Of a stretch of DNA of 34,768 bases, positions 26,727 to 34,768 are shown one piece after another (the stretch's first letter is position 1; each line of letters starts with the position of its first letter). The translations under genes and the position numbers were made by a program. The notes below the pieces were generated by a model. The model saw only the letters and a list, made by a program, of their open reading frames with translations. It was not told the origin of the DNA and ran no database searches. The stretch is from Hellea sp. (GTDB lineage: Bacteria; Pseudomonadota; Alphaproteobacteria; Caulobacterales; Maricaulaceae), in contig JAHDDT010000010.1 in assembly GCA_020629195.1 (NCBI GenBank), positions 1 through 34,768 of the forward strand. Direction: 5' to 3'.

Positions 26727-29105
26727 GTGATTGTTTTTGACTACATTTATTATTTAGCCGCAAAGCTCATATATGAATTGAGACGCCGCTTACCATTATA
26801 TGCTGATGATACAGCGCGCATAAATTCGTTATATGCATTTGCGCTCCTTAAGTATTTTCAATCTCCACGATTATCGCTTCAAAGAAAAAAACACTTTTTT
26901 GACCTTTACGCTAAACGTTTCTCTATGCCGGTTTCGGTAAAACGGATGGCGAAAACACTTTATTGCGATCCGAAACGTGCCGAGTTTCTGTCATATCTGA
27001 GCAACGGTGAAAACACCCTATCTACGGAACGCATGAGGCAGCGCGTTATTCAAGCTTTAGGGCGCCTTCCAAAACACCAACTTAATCTTACCCCCAAGCT
27101 GATAGATAAATTGACTCGTCCGGTGCTGCCATATTTTTCGTCTCGTTACACGCGTTTGTTGTTTCACTCTGGACGGAGCCGAGCAGAAAGTTTCAGTGTT
27201 ATAGAACATGAAATCGCAAACGGTTTAGACAGAAAGGGAAAAGCTATATTATGCCTCCCACTTGGAAGGCTTGTCAAAGCGGACCTTCAAGCTCTCAAAG
27301 GTTACTCTGAGATCATTATTATGCCGCAAATGCCATGCAACAAAATCCTTATCAAAGACGAATTGACAGCTACATTAGGAACTAACCTCACAGTCAAATT
27401 TTATAACCCTAAAGACCATCACGCTGCCCCCTATTCCCGCGGGGACTCCTTCATATCCAAAGCCTGTGATGACTTGGGACAACAATTTATTAATGCGGCT
27501 CTAGCGTCACCCTCCATTCGCCGCTTCATTCCTGAAACTTTGGATCAAGATTTAGCCCTTGATATCTCGGATATCATTTACCGTCCGGTACAACGTTTCT
27601 ATGCGACACTGAGGTCGATTGAGACTCAGGGCCCTAATATTCCTGTGTATTTCAGCGGCCCGTCAAATGCTCTCCCGCGTACATTGGCATTGATGGGACT
27701 GAACCCCGTTTACATATTAGGCCAAGGCTCAGGCGTCGCAAGCGATGAGGACACACAAGATGAGTGGCTTTTGGAACCTTCAGCCAAAGAGATGAGCGCT
27801 GGACTAAACGTCTTCATGAAAGCTATAAAAAAGCGGCTGCTTGGCGCACTTCCGCCCATCCCGAATGACGGACAAAAATGCATTTATATTGCCACCAATA
27901 CGCGCTCGAAAAGTTATGAACTGGCACATAGCTTAGTTTTGCAAGAACTGCTGAAAATAGCCCCAGTCACAACATTTGATTTCGCTGCGCCTAAAGGCAT
28001 CAGAAACCTCTCTAAAGCCAGCCTCACGCCTTGCCTTTATAATGCCCTGCACAGCGCCGATAGCGGGGAACGGGCTTTGCTGTCTCATTTTGTCCAAGCG
28101 GGTAGCCGTATGACCTTAGACGGCCAAAGTATTGGGGCGTTCCCTGCCAGCGAAATGAAAGAGATTGTAAGCATCGCACTGGAGCAAAATATAGGCGCGC
28201 TCATCGGGAATGTTATTCTCTACCGCCTTATGGTTCAAAAGCTGAAAGAGGTAAAAAATGCGCAGCTTCTTTTACTGCCGGGGCGGCACGGAAATATACG
28301 CTGTCTTGCCCGCGCTTTTGAGACAGCCGGTCTCCCTAGTCTCGATGTACAGGTTCTATTTGTCTCAGAAATGGCCCGATACAAAGCGCCAATGACCAGC
28401 TCAAGCACCGTCATCGATAGCTATGCCAAAACCCGTTACGTCAAGGATTGGGGGCAATCTAGCGAAAGCGTTCACGTTATTGGCGCCATAAATCTTGATG
28501 AAGATATAAAAAAAGCCAAATCTTATGACAGACAAGCAAGCCGTAAAGCCCTGCTCGGATCGAATAAAACACGCACCGTAACTTTTGCGGCTCAACCGCT
28601 GCCAGATACTGAAATTGAGGCCGCCGTTCAAACCATTGCCAAAACGGTCAAAGCACAGAAAAATCTTCACCTCTGCATTAAACTTCATCCTTCACAATCG
28701 GAAAGCTTACTGGGACATCTAAGTGAATATTTAATGTCAGAGTTTGGAGATAAAACGCGCTTCACAGTTTTGCGCAATGTAGGCTTTGCAAAAGTCATTG
28801 CCGTGACAGATATTTTAGTCAGTTATTTTTCCAATGTCTGCCTTATGGCACCAGCCTTTAATGTTCCAGTGATAACACTGCCAAGTTCAGCCCCCATGCC
28901 CGCTCTCACATTGTCGAAAATGGGCCTAGCAGTCGCAGCAGAAAGCTTGGAAGATTTTGAAAAACAGTTGGCTCTGATTTTAAACCAAATGGGGACTAAA
29001 GATGAGAGCCTACCGCCATTTCCTTATCTGGAGGAAAACCCCCATATGATGAAACCTGAGTCTCTTGAGAGGCTAGCTAAAATTGTTAAAGACGGGTTTC
29101 TCTAA
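26727..29105 (+). CDS. Large (792 aa) GT-B-like putative glycan transferase
   Basis: C-terminal LHLCIKLHPSQSESLLGHL...AVTDILVSYFSNVCLMAPAFNVPVITL, parallel to KLHPHES...VVQSFSNIGLDALLLKKPVITF in the 1277-aa protein. GTG start per track. Confidence 0.55.
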   Translation: MIVFDYIYYLAAKLIYELRRRLPLYADDTARINSLYAFALLKYFQSPRLSLQRKKHFFDLYAKRFSMPVSVKRMAKTLYCDPKRAEFLSYLSNGENTLSTERMRQRVIQALGRLPKHQLNLTPKLIDKLTRPVLPYFSSRYTRLLFHSGRSRAESFSVIEHEIANGLDRKGKAILCLPLGRLVKADLQALKGYSEIIIMPQMPCNKILIKDELTATLGTNLTVKFYNPKDHHAAPYSRGDSFISKACDDLGQQFINAALASPSIRRFIPETLDQDLALDISDIIYRPVQRFYATLRSIETQGPNIPVYFSGPSNALPRTLALMGLNPVYILGQGSGVASDEDTQDEWLLEPSAKEMSAGLNVFMKAIKKRLLGALPPIPNDGQKCIYIATNTRSKSYELAHSLVLQELLKIAPVTTFDFAAPKGIRNLSKASLTPCLYNALHSADSGERALLSHFVQAGSRMTLDGQSIGAFPASEMKEIVSIALEQNIGALIGNVILYRLMVQKLKEVKNAQLLLLPGRHGNIRCLARAFETAGLPSLDVQVLFVSEMARYKAPMTSSSTVIDSYAKTRYVKDWGQSSESVHVIGAINLDEDIKKAKSYDRQASRKALLGSNKTRTVTFAAQPLPDTEIEAAVQTIAKTVKAQKNLHLCIKLHPSQSESLLGHLSEYLMSEFGDKTRFTVLRNVGFAKVIAVTDILVSYFSNVCLMAPAFNVPVITLPSSAPMPALTLSKMGLAVAAESLEDFEKQLALILNQMGTKDESLPPFPYLEENPHMMKPESLERLAKIVKDGFL

Positions 29106-29728
29106 GCAATTGCAGCCGGATTACCATAAGCCGTCGCGCCGTTTGGAATATCACCTATGACAACGGCTCCTGCGCCAATGGTTACAGTCTCGCCAATACT
29201 CACAGATTGTTTTAGCGTTGAACCTACACCAATGAGGCTATGCTTACCCACGGTGACATTGCCAGAACATGTTACGCCTGGCGCGATGTGAACATGGTCT
29301 CCAATGTTTCCGTCATGGTCAATAATCGCCCCTGTATTTATGATACAATTTTTACCAATCACTGTGCCTGTATTGACGATCGCGCCTGCCATTAAAACGC
29401 TGCCTGCCCCGATGTTAACGCCGTGTGACAACATCGCCATAGGGTGGATAGCCACAGCAGGCGTTAGGCCAAGCTTAATGACTTTATCAAAGAGTTCAGC
29501 TCTTAGAGAGGCTCCGCCTTTAACGCTGCCTATACCGATAATAAAGCTGCTAATAACGCCGCTCTTAATTAAATCTGGAATATCAGCGTCACCCCCTAAT
29601 AACGGTAAAGGCAACTCAGCAGAAACATTATTGTCAATAAATCCTGCGGCTTCCCTATTGGCGGCTTGCAAAATAGAGGCGACCACACGGCCGTGACCTC
29701 CAGCGCCTATAATCGCTATTCCGCTCAT
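29102..29728 (-). CDS. neuD: NeuD/PglD-type left-handed beta-helix acyltransferase (LegH candidate)
   Basis: IAIIGAGGHGRVVASILQ N-terminus; hexapeptide repeats (IGAGSVLMAGAIVNTGTVIGKNCIINTGAIIDHDGNIGDHVHIAPGVTCSGNVTVG). Confidence 0.92.
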   Translation of the reverse strand: MSGIAIIGAGGHGRVVASILQAANREAAGFIDNNVSAELPLPLLGGDADIPDLIKSGVISSFIIGIGSVKGGASLRAELFDKVIKLGLTPAVAIHPMAMLSHGVNIGAGSVLMAGAIVNTGTVIGKNCIINTGAIIDHDGNIGDHVHIAPGVTCSGNVTVGKHSLIGVGSTLKQSVSIGETVTIGAGAVVIGDIPNGATAYGNPAAIA

Positions 29729-30903
29729 GTGTTTATCCCGTGAAAAGCTTTGCGCGGTCCATGCCCTGCCTTAAGAAAATCAGACACAGCCATAACAATT
29801 TTATCAGCCGCATGACCATCGCCATAAACATTGAGGCGCGCATCACAAATAGTTTTAAACTCAGACGTTTGCGCTTTTAAAATCGCAGCTTTCAGAGCCT
29901 TTACATTACCCTCAGTCTGAATGAGGTTAGCTGATGCCTCACGCCCCTTTTGACGGTCACCAATATTGACAACGGGCAAGCCGAAACTGGCCGCCTCCAA
30001 AATACCGCTAGAGCTATTTCCAATCATCATTGCCGCATGTTCCATGGCCGAATAATAACCTTTTGCGCCCATATGACCAATGAGCATTTGACCTTCGGTT
30101 TTTGCTACAAAATTCTCTATCTTCGCGTTGAGAGCGCGGCCTGCTGTATCGGCATTCGCAGCGGTGAAAACGCAATTGATACCTGTCTCGCGAATAGTCT
30201 CAAAGAGCGCCTTAATCTCAGCGGCCGTTGCCTCTAAATCGAGCGTAACGGGATGATAGGTTATAAGGGCAAAGTCGCCGCTTTCAGGCAAACCAAATTG
30301 CTTGGCGAGTTCAGTACGGGATAATCTCGGCACGGCTGCAATATTATCAAGGGCGGGAGCCCCGCTGACGATTATCCGCTCAGTTGGTTCACCCATTTGG
30401 CGGATGCGGGACGCTGCAAGTTCTGTCGCGCAGCAATGTAAATGCGAAAGTTTCGTCAGCATGTGGCGCAGAACATTGTCCATTGCGCCTTCGGTTTCCT
30501 CGCCGCCATGAAGGTGACAAATAGGAAGCCCTCGCGGCACGCCAGCAAGAGCGGCAGCCGCCATCTCAAAACGGTCACCCAGAACCATCAGCATGTCGCA
30601 CGCTATAGTCTCCAGCGCGTCCGCCATGCCTCGCGTGGCTTGCCCCATGCTGAGTCCAATATCCTTGGCCGTATCACCAGAGGTCAAACACTCAAATTTT
30701 GCCGCAATCGGCCAGCCGCTTTTTTCGACTTCAGTAAACGTATAGCCAAATTCTTCTGACATATGCATGCCTGTCACGATGAGTGAGGGACGAATATCTG
30801 GATGTGCCTCAAGCGCGCGTAAAACGGGTTGGTAGATAGAAAAGTCAGCTCGGCTGGTTGTAAGAACAGCTACGTGCCACGGCGTTTTAGGCGTAGAGCC
30901 CAT
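29725..30903 (-). CDS. neuC: Hydrolysing nucleotide-sugar 2-epimerase (NeuC/LegG)
   Basis: VLTTSRADFSIYQPVLRAL, VLGDRFEMAAAALAGVPRGLPICHLHGGEETEGAMDN, GNSSSGILEAASFGLPVVNIGDRQKGRE. Confidence 0.95.
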   Translation of the reverse strand: MGSTPKTPWHVAVLTTSRADFSIYQPVLRALEAHPDIRPSLIVTGMHMSEEFGYTFTEVEKSGWPIAAKFECLTSGDTAKDIGLSMGQATRGMADALETIACDMLMVLGDRFEMAAAALAGVPRGLPICHLHGGEETEGAMDNVLRHMLTKLSHLHCCATELAASRIRQMGEPTERIIVSGAPALDNIAAVPRLSRTELAKQFGLPESGDFALITYHPVTLDLEATAAEIKALFETIRETGINCVFTAANADTAGRALNAKIENFVAKTEGQMLIGHMGAKGYYSAMEHAAMMIGNSSSGILEAASFGLPVVNIGDRQKGREASANLIQTEGNVKALKAAILKAQTSEFKTICDARLNVYGDGHAADKIVMAVSDFLKAGHGPRKAFHGINT

Positions 30904-31946
30904 TAGCCTAAATGCTCCATCCCGATCACAGTGTCGGCAGCAATATCCGCTTTAGCTTTACGGCCCAAAACAAGGGGAATAAGGCGCGGCGCAAGACCAG
31001 TCCCAGGACGTTTGCAGATGAGATGTTTATCTTCAATGACGGTTCCCGAAGGAATATCGCAAGCCGAAACGATAGAACGCCGCGCGACCTTCGCCGTGTC
31101 AAATTCGGACGGTTGCGGACGCTTCACACCATCACCCAGCGCCGCTTCGACATCACGGAGTTTACGGATAAGGTCAGCAAATTCGGTAGGCTCTAAGGAC
31201 GCCTTATGGTCGGGGCCAGGCATAGATGTATCTAGCGTGTAATGCTTTTCCAAAATTTTTGCGCCGCGCGCTATGGACGCCAAAGCAATCGCATCGCCAA
31301 GCGTATGATCTGACCACCCGACAGGCACATTGAAAGCCGCTGACAATGTATCCATAGCGCGCAGGTTTGCTTCCTCTGGCGCTGCGGGATAGTTACTGAC
31401 GCAGTGCAGGATCGCGAGCGGCGGGTTACCATTTTCACGTATCGTTGTGACCGCTTCTTCAGTCTCGGCCATATTCGCCATGCCGGTTGAGATAATCATT
31501 GGTTTTCCCTTACCCGCCATATGGGCGAGCAACGGCAGGTTCGTCAGATCGCCAGAGGAGACTTTATAGCCCTCAACCCCCACATCTTCGAGTAGGTCTG
31601 CCGCCTCTTCATCAAAAGGCGTAGACAGGAAGACCATTCCAACTTTTTTGCAGTATTTTTGACACGCTTGCAGATCAGCTTTAGAAAGCTCCAAGCGTTT
31701 CAGCATCTCAATTTGGCTACCTGCCTCGCCATCATTTTTCTTTTGATAGGCGGCTTTTTCAGCTGTGCGCGTGGCCAGTTTCTCTGCCGAAAAGGTCTGG
31801 AATTTAACCGCATCAGCCCCCGACTCAACGGCAACATCTATCATTTTCTTTGCGAGCTCAAGCGAACCATTATGATTAACGCCAATTTCACCAATGACGA
31901 TGCAACCGTCTTGCCCGTTAAACCAATTTGCAAAAGCGTTTGTCAT
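30903..31946 (-). CDS. neuB: N-acetylneuraminate/legionaminate synthase (NeuB/LegI)
   Basis: CIVIGEIGVNHNGSLELAKKMIDVA, ADAVKFQTF, ISTGMANMAETEEAV, HCVSNYPAAPEEANLRAM, GWSDHTLGDAIALASIARGAKILEKHYTLD; C-terminal SAF/antifreeze-like region. ATG at 31944-31946 preferred over the more upstream track start. Confidence 0.95.
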   Translation of the reverse strand: MTNAFANWFNGQDGCIVIGEIGVNHNGSLELAKKMIDVAVESGADAVKFQTFSAEKLATRTAEKAAYQKKNDGEAGSQIEMLKRLELSKADLQACQKYCKKVGMVFLSTPFDEEAADLLEDVGVEGYKVSSGDLTNLPLLAHMAGKGKPMIISTGMANMAETEEAVTTIRENGNPPLAILHCVSNYPAAPEEANLRAMDTLSAAFNVPVGWSDHTLGDAIALASIARGAKILEKHYTLDTSMPGPDHKASLEPTEFADLIRKLRDVEAALGDGVKRPQPSEFDTAKVARRSIVSACDIPSGTVIEDKHLICKRPGTGLAPRLIPLVLGRKAKADIAADTVIGMEHLG

Positions 31947-32066
31947 AATTATCAATACCTTGGACTCTGTCCATACTTGTGCGGCTCTCATGAACATTCA
32001 AGTTGATTTTTGCAAGTCTATATGTGACGTAGCGAACAAAGGGCGCAAACAGACTTGGGACTTAAC

Positions 32067-33164
32067 ATGATTATCGAGACCAATAAGATTGAAGTCGAAG
32101 CCACGACTCCATTACGAAAAGCCTTGGAAATGCTAGAGGCTTCTCCGGTCAAAATTATTGTTGTGCTTAAAAGCGACCGAACACTTGTTGGCACTGTGAC
32201 AGATGGTGATTTCCGCCGCGCTATATTACGCGGGATGAATATGGACAGTTACGTCATTGATATTGCAAACCGTGAACCCGTATCCGTTCACGAGGACCTC
32301 AATGCAGGCGAGCTTAAATCCCTCATCAGAGAGCGCAATGTGCGCTACATTCCCGTTATTGATGATGACGGGCGGCTTAAGGGGGTTTATGATGGATCTG
32401 TTACCCCTACAAGCTCAGACCTAAAAGTACCTATTGTCCTCATGGCGGGCGGATTAGGCCGCCGGCTCATGCCTTTAACGGCAGACTGTCCCAAGCCTTT
32501 ATTACCGCTCGCAGATAAACCGATCTTAGAACATATTATCGTGAAATTTCGCGACCAAGGTTACAGACGGTTTTACATCTCTATAAATTATCTAGGCCAT
32601 ATGATTGAAGATTACTTTGGAACGGGAAAAAACTGGGGTGTCGAAATATCCTATCTGCGCGAGAACATGAGATTGGGCACAGGCGGCGCGCTCGACTTAC
32701 TTCCAAATAATATGCAATTTCCGTTCTTAGTTATGAATGGCGACCTAATTACGGAAATGGACTTTGACGATATTGTCCGAAATCACATTGAAGCCGGAGC
32801 CGCAGCCACGATGTGTGTGCGAGAATATATGACAGCTGTTCCGTTTGGTGTCGTCAAATTTCACGGCAACACTTATTTAGACGTAGAGGAAAAGCCTACT
32901 TATACCCATCACATAAATGCGGGTATTTATTGCTTGTCTAAAGACGCACTTGAAAATATCCCGAGTGGTGAGTTTTATGACATGCCGACTCTGTTTGAAG
33001 ATTTAACCGCGAAACAGCACCCATGCGGCGTTCACGTCATGCGCGATAGCTGGATTGATATTGGCAACCCCCGTGAATATGAATCCGCCCAAAGCCGTTT
33101 CCGCGCTAAGGCAGAAGCCGACGCTAAAAATGCAGAGAAAAAAGGCCGCCGCGCAGATGACTAA
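32067..33164 (+). CDS. ptmE: Nucleotidyltransferase with N-terminal CBS domains (PtmE-like)
   Basis: N-terminal CBS pair (LVGTVTDGDFRRAILRG, GRLKGVYDGSV), then IVLMAGGLGRRLMPLTADCPKPLLPLADKPILEHII nucleotidyltransferase motif. Confidence 0.88.
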   Translation: MIIETNKIEVEATTPLRKALEMLEASPVKIIVVLKSDRTLVGTVTDGDFRRAILRGMNMDSYVIDIANREPVSVHEDLNAGELKSLIRERNVRYIPVIDDDGRLKGVYDGSVTPTSSDLKVPIVLMAGGLGRRLMPLTADCPKPLLPLADKPILEHIIVKFRDQGYRRFYISINYLGHMIEDYFGTGKNWGVEISYLRENMRLGTGGALDLLPNNMQFPFLVMNGDLITEMDFDDIVRNHIEAGAAATMCVREYMTAVPFGVVKFHGNTYLDVEEKPTYTHHINAGIYCLSKDALENIPSGEFYDMPTLFEDLTAKQHPCGVHVMRDSWIDIGNPREYESAQSRFRAKAEADAKNAEKKGRRADD

Positions 33165-34386
33165 TTCACCCCTCTCTAAAACGGCCACCGGTCGTGACAG
33201 CTCCATGTTCACAAGCGACCTCACAGAGGTCGATAAAGCTATACGAGATGCCGTTCAGGGCGCGCGCATTCTCGCCGTGGGCGCCGCAGGGTCTATCGGC
33301 TCCAACACCGTTCATACGCTCGTTAAATATGCGCCTAAAGCCCTGCACGTTGTAGATCAAAATGAAAATGCGCTCGCGGAATTGGTCCGCGAACTCCGCT
33401 CTTCGCCAGAAGGCCTGAGCGTTGGCGATTTCCGCACGCTCCCGCTCGATTACGGTTCAGCGGCGACCAAGCTCCTCATGACAGCAGACGGCCCCTATGA
33501 CCGCATCCTAAACTTTGCCGCCATCAAGCACGTCCGTTCTGAAAAAGACCCCTTTTCTATCCTGCAAATGCTCGACACCAATATCGTCAAGCAAGCGCGT
33601 TTGCGCCGCTGGATAGCCGAGACTTCGCCCGACGCCGATTACTTCTCGGTCTCAACCGATAAAGCTGCCAACCCTGTGTCCTTTATGGGCGCGACCAAGC
33701 GCATCATGGAACACGTGCTCTTTGACGGCGCGCGCGAGGCGGGGATGACAGGTAAAATAACCACAGCCCGCTTTGCCAATGTTGCCTATTCCAATGGCTC
33801 TCTATTGCAAAGCTTTGAGAACCGTTTGGCGCGCGGCGAACCGCTTGCCTCCCCGCTCAACATTGACCGGTATTTTGTCAGCCTTGAGGAGTCAGGCCAT
33901 ATCTGTACGCTGGCGTCCATCATTCCGCCCCATGCCCATATCGCCATTCCGCGATTGGACCCGAAAGAGCATTTAGTGCCGCTCCAGCAGGTCGCCGAAG
34001 CTTTCTTGGCTCATCACGGATTAAAGCCTGAATTTTTTGAGGATGAACGCGCCGCCTGCACTTCTGTTGAAGCTTGCCGCGCCAAGGGCAAATATCCGCT
34101 GCTCCTCACCCCGGCCAATACGGCGGGCGAGAAGCCTTATGAGGAATTTGTCGGTAAGCGCGAAACAACTGCTGAAATCGGCCTGCCCAACATGCTCGCC
34201 GTGCCTTATGCAGGTGTTCAGCAAGGCTCTATGGCAGACGTTCTTAGCCGTTTGGATAAGGTGGTCGCAGGCGAAGATGAAGCGTCAAACTCGAAAGACG
34301 CCATCAAAGAAATCATCGGCTCCATAGAACCTGACTTCATGGAAAGCCATATTGAGAGCAAACTGAATTTGGATCAGCGGGTCTAG
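33157..34386 (+). CDS. Nucleotide-sugar 4,6-dehydratase / polysaccharide biosynthesis SDR (LegB-like)
   Basis: ILAVGAAGSIGSNTVHTL, NFAAIKHVRSEKDPFSILQMLDTNI, VSTDKAANPVSFMGATKRIMEHV. Start at ATG 33157 (MTNSPLSK) preferred; the track start at 33055 lies deep inside ptmE. Confidence 0.85.
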   Translation: MTNSPLSKTATGRDSSMFTSDLTEVDKAIRDAVQGARILAVGAAGSIGSNTVHTLVKYAPKALHVVDQNENALAELVRELRSSPEGLSVGDFRTLPLDYGSAATKLLMTADGPYDRILNFAAIKHVRSEKDPFSILQMLDTNIVKQARLRRWIAETSPDADYFSVSTDKAANPVSFMGATKRIMEHVLFDGAREAGMTGKITTARFANVAYSNGSLLQSFENRLARGEPLASPLNIDRYFVSLEESGHICTLASIIPPHAHIAIPRLDPKEHLVPLQQVAEAFLAHHGLKPEFFEDERAACTSVEACRAKGKYPLLLTPANTAGEKPYEEFVGKRETTAEIGLPNMLAVPYAGVQQGSMADVLSRLDKVVAGEDEASNSKDAIKEIIGSIEPDFMESHIESKLNLDQRV

Positions 34387-34398
34387 CTAGGAGGTCTA

Positions 34399-34768
34399 AT
34401 GATGTCAGACGAATTTATTCCGCTCGCTATTCCGAATATTACAGAGGCCGAAGGCGCAAACCTGCAAAAATGTATTGAGACAACCTTTGTCTCGACGGTC
34501 GGCGAATTTGTTGTCGAATTTGAAGAACGTGTCGCCAAACTCTCAGGCACTTATTTCGAACCTGACAGCGCGCTCGGCTCTTGCGGCGGCATTGCCATGG
34601 GCGCAGGCACGATGGCGCTCCACATGGCACTTCATGGCTCCAATATCGGGCAAGGCGATTTGGTTATCTGTCCGAGCTTCACCTTTATCGCTTCGGCCAA
34701 TTCTATACGTCACGCCAATGCGCGGCCTTGGCTCTTTGATGTCAGCCCTGACAGCTGGACGATAGACA
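34399..34768 (+). CDS. LegC-family nucleotide-sugar aminotransferase, 5' part only (runs off the window)
   Basis: AGGAGG at 34389-34394, then ATGATGTCAGAC: MMSDEFIPLAIPNITEAEGANLQKCIETTFVSTVGEFVVEFEERVAKLSGT...GTMALHMALHGSNIGQGDLVICPSFTFIASANSI (DegT/DnrJ/EryC1 type). Not in the ORF track because no stop codon is in the window. Confidence 0.88.
   Translation, partial: MMSDEFIPLAIPNITEAEGANLQKCIETTFVSTVGEFVVEFEERVAKLSGTYFEPDSALGSCGGIAMGAGTMALHMALHGSNIGQGDLVICPSFTFIASANSIRHANARPWLFDVSPDSWTID

Noticed and set aside
27555-27580. GATATCTCGGATATC symmetric sequence
   Set aside because: Lies within a well-supported coding region and is explained by codons for LDISDII; no independent sign of function.
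13503-29105. Flagellin glycosylation (Maf-type) interpretation of the operon
   Set aside because: No Maf/DUF115-like motifs, flagellin or flagellar genes recognised in the window; cannot be excluded by context outside it.
31944-32067. Specific -35/-10 promoters in the neuB/ptmE divergent gap
   Set aside because: A divergent promoter region is likely, but no hexamer pair with proper spacing was convincing enough to annotate.
33055-33156. Upstream start of the LegB-like ORF given by the track
   Set aside because: Would overlap ptmE by over 100 nt; ATG 33157 gives a normal short overlap and the N-terminus expected before the Rossmann motif.
373-34630. Many 60-146 aa opposite-strand or shifted-frame ORFs in the track (e.g. 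14902-15342 minus, 29304-29696 plus, 31659-32006 plus)
   Set aside because: All lie antisense or out of frame within clearly supported genes, have low-complexity compositions and lack domain motifs.

Overview
The window is a dense, mostly plus-strand bacterial chromosome segment. It looks alphaproteobacterial, possibly Hyphomonadaceae/Maricaulales-like; that taxonomy is only an impression from protein style. No integrase, transposase, CRISPR array or rRNA was seen. Left part (1-7.3 kb): 3' end of a class II (Ser-like) tRNA, HI0933/BaiN-type flavoprotein, TauE/SafE permease, 5-oxoprolinase PxpA-PxpB-PxpC, fused PabB-PabC and a ZntB/CorA transporter. Next (7.3-13.5 kb) is a tightly packed DUF4129-DUF4350-MoxR-DUF58-SpoIIM-RDD module. 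The most unusual part (13.5-29.1 kb) is a long co-directional run that looks like an uncharacterised surface-glycan assembly/modification locus: a Gfo/Idh-like protein, three large GT-B-like proteins (684, 1277 and 792 aa), an unlisted 55-aa small ORF, a PhyH-type dioxygenase, an ABC exporter-like protein whose nucleotide-binding domain appears degenerate, an MBOAT O-acyltransferase, and a membrane-anchored SGNH-like protein with a beta-rich C-terminal extension. It ends against a divergent legionaminic-acid-type nonulosonate cluster (NeuD/LegH-LegG-LegI on minus; PtmE-LegB-LegC on plus, LegC cut by the window edge). No CMP-nonulosonate synthetase is visible in the window. All family calls are from reading the translations, with no database search.
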